This document shows, piece after piece, positions 7,659 through 11,189 of a stretch of DNA of 11,189 bases (the first letter of the stretch is position 1; each line of letters starts with the position of its first letter). The position numbers were made by a program, and so were the translations under genes. The notes under the pieces were generated by a model. It did no database searches and was not told the origin of the DNA. It saw only the letters and a program-made list of their open reading frames with translations. Source of the stretch: Desulfobacteraceae bacterium (GTDB lineage: Bacteria; Desulfobacterota; Desulfobacteria; Desulfobacterales; Desulfobacteraceae); the NCBI GenBank assembly GCA_003354055.1, contig PIVQ01000178.1, positions 1 through 11,189 of the forward strand, in the 5' to 3' direction.

Positions 7659-8801
7659 ATGGAGATATTAAAATTTACTGAAGACCATCATGCCTATAGA
7701 GATCGCCTGGTATCCTTTCTGGCAGAGGAAGTGGTGCCCCTGATTGATGAATGCGAGGCCGCGCATCTCACTCCCAGATCGATGTGGCAGGCCATGGGGA
7801 AAAACGGATTTCTCTGCCCCTGGCTGGAAAAGGAATACGGGGGACCGGGCCTTGATTTACTCTACTCAATGATTGTCTGGGAAGAGATGGCGGCAATCAA
7901 TTTTACAGGGCTTGCCGCAGGGTTGCACAGTGATATTGTGGTACCCTATATTCATTCCTTCGCCAGTGAGGCCTTAAAACAGGCCTACCTGCCGGGATGC
8001 GCATCAGGGCAGATTATCACGGCCGTGGCCATGACCGAATCCTCCGCCGGATCTGATGTAGCCTCCATGGAAACCACGGCGGTTACCCGGGGCGATGAGA
8101 TCATTTTAAACGGGTCAAAGACCTTTATTTCCAACGGCGTCAATTGCGACCTGGTGGTTCTGGCGGCCCGGAATCCCGACATCGAAGACCGGCACAAGGC
8201 TATCTCCCTTTATCTGGTGGAGGACGGAACTCCAGGGTTTTCTAAAGGCACCCCCTTTGAGAAGATGGGATGGGCCAGTCAGGACACAACGGAACTTTTC
8301 TTTTCCGATTGTAAAATTCCCGTTTCCAACCGTCTGGGTAATGAAGGCGACGGCTTTCTCATGCTCATGCAGAAACTCCAGCAGGAACGCCTGGTCTGCG
8401 CCGCAGGCGGGGTGTTTGGTGCCCGGGCTATGCTGGACCACACCCTGGACTTTTGCAAAACCCGGACACAGGCGGGCAAGCCTATGAGCAAACACCAGTC
8501 AGTTCAGTTTGCCCTGGTGGAAATGGCCACGGAGGTGGAGATTCTTAATACCTATGCCCACACCCTGATCCGGGATCATATGGAGGGCCGGCAGATCATC
8601 AAAGAGACTTCCATGGCCAAATACAAGATGACGGAATTGTCAAAACGCATCGCTTCCAAATGCCTGGATATTATGGGTAGTGAGGCTGCCCTGGAAAGCC
8701 ACGATCTGCCGCGGATGTTCAGGGATGCCCGGGTCACGACCATCTTTGCCGGTACCAATGAGATCATGAAGTCTATTATTGCCAAAACTCTTGGATTGTA
8801 A
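7659..8801 (+). CDS. Acyl-CoA dehydrogenase, long-chain/isovaleryl-type active site
   Basis: 380 residues. It oxidises acyl-CoA to trans-2-enoyl-CoA with FAD, passing electrons to electron-transfer flavoprotein. The canonical flavin/substrate motif TESSAGSDVASM is intact in the middle domain. At the C-terminal position the usual YEGTNEI reads FAGTNEI with Ala364, but Glu243 is present in QQERLV. That is the helix-G position that supplies the catalytic base in isovaleryl-CoA and long-chain acyl-CoA dehydrogenases, so this subunit should be active, with a pocket shaped for branched or long chains. The ribosome site GGGAAGGG precedes ATG at close spacing. It is directly downstream of the ACAD lacking a catalytic Glu, and the two may form a heteromeric enzyme as the paired FadE/ChsE proteins of mycobacterial steroid degradation do. 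No electron-transfer flavoprotein genes are in the window. Confidence 0.92.
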   Translation: MEILKFTEDHHAYRDRLVSFLAEEVVPLIDECEAAHLTPRSMWQAMGKNGFLCPWLEKEYGGPGLDLLYSMIVWEEMAAINFTGLAAGLHSDIVVPYIHSFASEALKQAYLPGCASGQIITAVAMTESSAGSDVASMETTAVTRGDEIILNGSKTFISNGVNCDLVVLAARNPDIEDRHKAISLYLVEDGTPGFSKGTPFEKMGWASQDTTELFFSDCKIPVSNRLGNEGDGFLMLMQKLQQERLVCAAGGVFGARAMLDHTLDFCKTRTQAGKPMSKHQSVQFALVEMATEVEILNTYAHTLIRDHMEGRQIIKETSMAKYKMTELSKRIASKCLDIMGSEAALESHDLPRMFRDARVTTIFAGTNEIMKSIIAKTLGL

Positions 8802-8816
8802 ATAAAGGAGAAAACC

Positions 8817-9260
8817 ATGTCATCATCCATGACAGAGCTTAAGGATCTGGTGGAAAACAAGTTTGATTTTTTAAGGAATATGGGGTTGAAAATTTTGGCC
8901 TTGGCCCCTGGCGAGGTCAAACTTATGCTGCCGAAGAAGGGGAATGAAAATCATCTGGGCACGGTCTTTGCCGGTGCCCTGTTTACCCTGGCCGAGGTAC
9001 CGGGAGGTGTCCTGGCCTATACCACCTTTGATGCTGCACGTTTTTATCCTGTGGTCAAAGAGATGAATATTAAATTTGTCCGGCCGGCCACAACAGATGT
9101 GACGGTAGAGAGTGTCATGAGCCAGGCGGAATCAGACCGCCTGGCACAAGAGGCTGAAGAGACGGGAAAAGCCTCCTTTACCCTGGACGGGGAAATTCTG
9201 GATGCCAACGGGAAGGTGGTGGCAAAAACCCAGGGCTTTTATCAATTGCGGAAATATTGA
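8817..9260 (+). CDS. Hotdog-fold acyl-CoA thioesterase-like protein (PaaI/YiiD_C/DUF4442 group)
   Basis: 147 residues, a single hotdog domain. The central helix region reads NHLGTVFAGALFTLAEVPGG, the pattern of PaaI/DUF4442-like thioesterases, and is followed by strand segments such as NIKFVRPATTDVTVE and a C-terminal KTQGFYQLRKY. Members hydrolyse acyl-CoA to the acid and free CoA; many are uncharacterised. AGGAG sits about 6 nt before the chosen ATG; a second ATG four codons later is possible but less well placed. In a degradative operon it may release CoA from dead-end or accumulating intermediates. Alternatively the hotdog fold could serve another acyl-CoA function, since hydratases share it, but it lacks the MaoC hydratase signature I would expect. 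No catalytic residue can be assigned with certainty. Confidence 0.75.
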   Translation: MSSSMTELKDLVENKFDFLRNMGLKILALAPGEVKLMLPKKGNENHLGTVFAGALFTLAEVPGGVLAYTTFDAARFYPVVKEMNIKFVRPATTDVTVESVMSQAESDRLAQEAEETGKASFTLDGEILDANGKVVAKTQGFYQLRKY

Positions 9261-9284
9261 AATAGCGGTAGCGGAGGAAATTTA

Positions 9285-10469
9285 ATGGAAAAACCACTGA
9301 GAAACCCGGTGGGAAATCAAATGCTGGCACAGGGCGCGTTAACCGGAATCAAGGTTCTGGATCTTTCCCGCCTGCTTCCGGGGCCCTTTTGCTCCATGAT
9401 TCTGGCAGACCACGGGGCGGATGTCCTTGCCATTGAAGACGGTACAAAACAGGGGCAAGAGATCTTTTTCAACGGGGTAAACCGGAATAAAAGGCATATG
9501 TCCCTGAATTTGAAAACCGAAACGGGCAGGCATATTTTCTTTAAACTGGTAAAGGATGCCGACGTGATTCTGGAAGGGTTTCGGCCCGGAGTGGTAAAGC
9601 GTTTGGGCGTGGATTACGAGAGCGTAAAAGCTGTGAACCCGGGTATCATTTACTGCGCCATCACCGGATTCGGCCAGACAGGTCCTATGAAGGACCGGGT
9701 GGGCCATGATGTGAATTTTCTGTCCGAAGCTGGCATTCTGGATCTGATGGGGAATCCGGATCAGCCCCCATCTATTCCCGGTGTCCAGATCGCAGATATT
9801 GCCGGCGGTGCCATGAACGGGGCCATCGGAATTCTCCTGGCCCTGGTGGCCAGGAACACCACCGGCAAAGGTCAGTATATTGACATCTCCATGACCGATG
9901 GGGTGGCAGGTTTTATGATTCTTCCCCATTTTTTTTCCCAGCTCTTCGGACAGGTTCAGCAGCGCTCCAAAACCATGCTCTCCCACCGGTATGCCTGTTA
10001 CAATACCTATGAAACCGCAGATAAGCGCTACCTGGCCCTGGGTGCTGTGGAGGCGGTTTTCTGGCAGCGGCTGTGTACCCTTTTAGGTGCCCCCGAGTTC
10101 ATCCCTCTCCAATATGACGAGAATAGACGAGCCGAGATTATTTCCTGGCTTAAAGATGTGTTTTTGGGCCATACGGCGGAGCATTGGCAGGAGGTTCTGG
10201 GTGACGCAGATGTCTGCTGCTCCATCGTCAAAACACTGGAGGAGGCCATGACAGGAGATCTCTTCAGAGAGCGGGAGATGGTAGTGGAACTGCCCTCGGG
10301 CAACGGAATCCCTGTCACTACATTCGGCGTGCCGGTGAAACTCAGCCATACCCCGGGAAAGGTCAGGACACCGCCGGAAGACTTCGGCCAAAGTACGGCA
10401 GATATTCTTAAGGGACTGGGATACTCCCCGGAAGAGATTAACAAATTCAAACAGGACAAAATTATATAA
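9285..10469 (+). CDS. CaiB/BaiF (family III) protein, likely alpha-methylacyl-CoA racemase
   Basis: 394 residues, one CaiB/BaiF domain. It opens with GIKVLDLSRLLPGPFCSMILADHGADV, the usual start of the family (broken here: VLDLSRLLPGPFC near residue 25). It carries the FRPG arginine motif at Arg100, GHDVNF with His141 and Asp142, and IADIAGG with Asp171. In alpha-methylacyl-CoA racemases (human AMACR, mycobacterial MCR with His126 and Asp156) the catalytic pair is a His of GHD and an Asp 30 residues later, and the same 30-residue spacing is seen here. CoA transferases of the family use the Asp next to this His as nucleophile, so a transferase remains possible. Only one gene is present, unlike the two-subunit BbsEF transferase, and an ATP-dependent ligase is already encoded. 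Racemisation of 2-methylacyl-CoA is therefore the favoured role. GGAGG is well placed before ATG. Confidence 0.87.
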   Translation: MEKPLRNPVGNQMLAQGALTGIKVLDLSRLLPGPFCSMILADHGADVLAIEDGTKQGQEIFFNGVNRNKRHMSLNLKTETGRHIFFKLVKDADVILEGFRPGVVKRLGVDYESVKAVNPGIIYCAITGFGQTGPMKDRVGHDVNFLSEAGILDLMGNPDQPPSIPGVQIADIAGGAMNGAIGILLALVARNTTGKGQYIDISMTDGVAGFMILPHFFSQLFGQVQQRSKTMLSHRYACYNTYETADKRYLALGAVEAVFWQRLCTLLGAPEFIPLQYDENRRAEIISWLKDVFLGHTAEHWQEVLGDADVCCSIVKTLEEAMTGDLFREREMVVELPSGNGIPVTTFGVPVKLSHTPGKVRTPPEDFGQSTADILKGLGYSPEEINKFKQDKII

Positions 10470-10479
10470 GGAGGAAGAG

Positions 10480-11189
10480 ATGACCCATGTGATTGCCGAC
10501 AGGCGGGATATTGATTTTGTACTGTATGATCAGTTCCGGATTCATGAGCTTTGCGAGCTTCCCAAATATGAAGACTTCAACCGGAAAACCTTTGACATGA
10601 TCATCTCCGAGGCCCGTAAACTGGCCATTAAGGAGATTACGCCCACCTTGGCAGAGGGAGACCGTGAGGGCGCTTCCTTTGACAACGGGAAGGTAAGGGT
10701 TCCCAAATGTTTCAGGCGGCCTTACAAACTCTTTGTTGAAGGGGAGTGGACCGCCATGACAGCTGATCCCGAACTGGGAGGCCAGGGTCTGCCGACTGTG
10801 ATCGCCCAAGCCGCATCCGAATATCTGTCCGGGGCAAATTATGCCTTTGGCTTTTACGGATTTGAGGGCCATGCCGCAGGAAGGATGATCGAGGTGTTCG
10901 GCACTGATCTTCAAAAAGAACTTTTTTTAAAGAAAATGTATACCGGTGTCTGGGGCGGCACCATGGATCTTACCGAACCCTCCGCGGGGTCTGATGTAGG
11001 AGCCTTGACCACCACAGCGGTGAAAAATGAGGACGGCACCTATTCCATCACCGGCAGCAAGATTTTCATCACCTCCGGGGATCACGATCTTACAGAAAAT
11101 ATCATCCACCCTGTTTTGGCCAGGATAGAAGGAGCTCCGGTCGGTACCAAGGGGATTTCCCTGTTCATCGTTCCCAAGATCTGGGTCAA
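10480..11189 (+). CDS. Large acyl-CoA dehydrogenase, DmdC/FadE5-like (3' partial)
   Basis: The frame is open from ATG 10480, behind AAGGAGG, to the right edge: 236 complete codons of a protein whose family is about 600 residues long. The N-terminus begins MTHVIADRRDIDFVLYDQF, the extension typical of the large ACAD subfamily that includes 3-methylmercaptopropionyl-CoA dehydrogenase (DmdC) and FadE5-like enzymes. The middle domain starts with the flavin motif LTEPSAGSDVGAL near residues 164-176 and GSKIFITSGDHDL. The catalytic Glu and C-terminal domain lie outside the window. The start is 10 nt after the racemase-like gene, so it belongs to the same operon. It is a third and quite different ACAD in the cluster, perhaps acting in a later round or on a shorter product of the same pathway. 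Substrate cannot be assigned. Confidence 0.88.
   Translation, partial: MTHVIADRRDIDFVLYDQFRIHELCELPKYEDFNRKTFDMIISEARKLAIKEITPTLAEGDREGASFDNGKVRVPKCFRRPYKLFVEGEWTAMTADPELGGQGLPTVIAQAASEYLSGANYAFGFYGFEGHAAGRMIEVFGTDLQKELFLKKMYTGVWGGTMDLTEPSAGSDVGALTTTAVKNEDGTYSITGSKIFITSGDHDLTENIIHPVLARIEGAPVGTKGISLFIVPKIWV

Noticed and set aside
9339..9986. Long minus-strand open frame (215 codons) opposite the racemase-like gene
   Set aside because: It lies wholly inside a well-supported plus-strand gene, has no recognisable domain and no ribosome site, and reads as low-information antisense of that gene.
9285..10469. BbsEF-type succinyl-CoA:arylsuccinate CoA transferase
   Set aside because: That enzyme needs two homologous subunits and only one gene is here. 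The His141/Asp171 pair with 30-residue spacing fits the racemases better, although transferase activity is not excluded.
1..11189. CRISPR arrays, tRNA genes, transposases or direct-repeat ends
   Set aside because: None seen. The only marked repetition is the SDR paralogy between the first gene and the fusion.

Overview
The window is one long plus-strand gene cluster for coenzyme A-linked acyl degradation, with no mobile elements, tRNA/rRNA genes or CRISPR arrays. Nine genes lie head to tail. The first is cut by the left edge and the last by the right edge. Most gaps are 0-24 nt with clear GGAGG-type ribosome sites, which suggests one or two operons. Moderate GC, the codon style and this gene combination point to an anaerobic, fatty-acid or hydrocarbon-degrading bacterium, probably a sulfate reducer near the Desulfobacteraceae. 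That placement is an inference; no marker gene is present.

Layout: (1) 1-663, short-chain dehydrogenase (SDR) of the MFE-2/HSD17B4 hydroxyacyl-CoA type, 5' truncated. (2) 685-3435, a four-part fusion: HMG-CoA-synthase-like domain, DUF35 zinc-ribbon/OB domain, MFE-2-type SDR, and SCP2 lipid-binding domain. (3) 3446-4657, SCP-x/archaeal-type thiolase. A 150-nt gap with two hairpins follows. (4) 4808-6496, AMP-forming acyl-CoA ligase. (5) 6500-7648 and (6) 7659-8801, two acyl-CoA dehydrogenases (ACADs). (7) 8817-9260, hotdog-fold thioesterase-like protein. (8) 9285-10469, CaiB/BaiF family protein with the His/Asp pair of alpha-methylacyl-CoA racemases. (9) 10480 to the edge, N-terminal part of a large DmdC/FadE5-type ACAD.

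Proposed working: the ligase makes the acyl-CoA, the racemase sets the alpha-methyl stereocentre, the ACADs introduce the double bond, a hydratase not seen here adds water, the SDRs oxidise the 3-hydroxyacyl-CoA, and the thiolase cleaves the product, docked on the DUF35 part of the fusion. The parts resemble the peroxisomal branched-chain pathway (AMACR, MFE-2, SCPx, SCP2), but in a bacterium.

Most notable: the fusion combines the three components of the archaeal thiolase/DUF35/HMG-CoA synthase channelling complex (the thiolase is the next gene) with a dehydrogenase and a lipid-binding domain, and its HMG-CoA-synthase-like domain appears to have lost all three catalytic residues. The first ACAD of the adjacent pair also lacks the catalytic glutamate at both known positions, suggesting a mixed complex with its neighbour. 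The true substrate cannot be read from the sequence. Methyl-branched fatty acyl, isoprenoid or sterol side-chain, alkylsuccinate-derived and aromatic-succinate-type acyl-CoAs are all possible.
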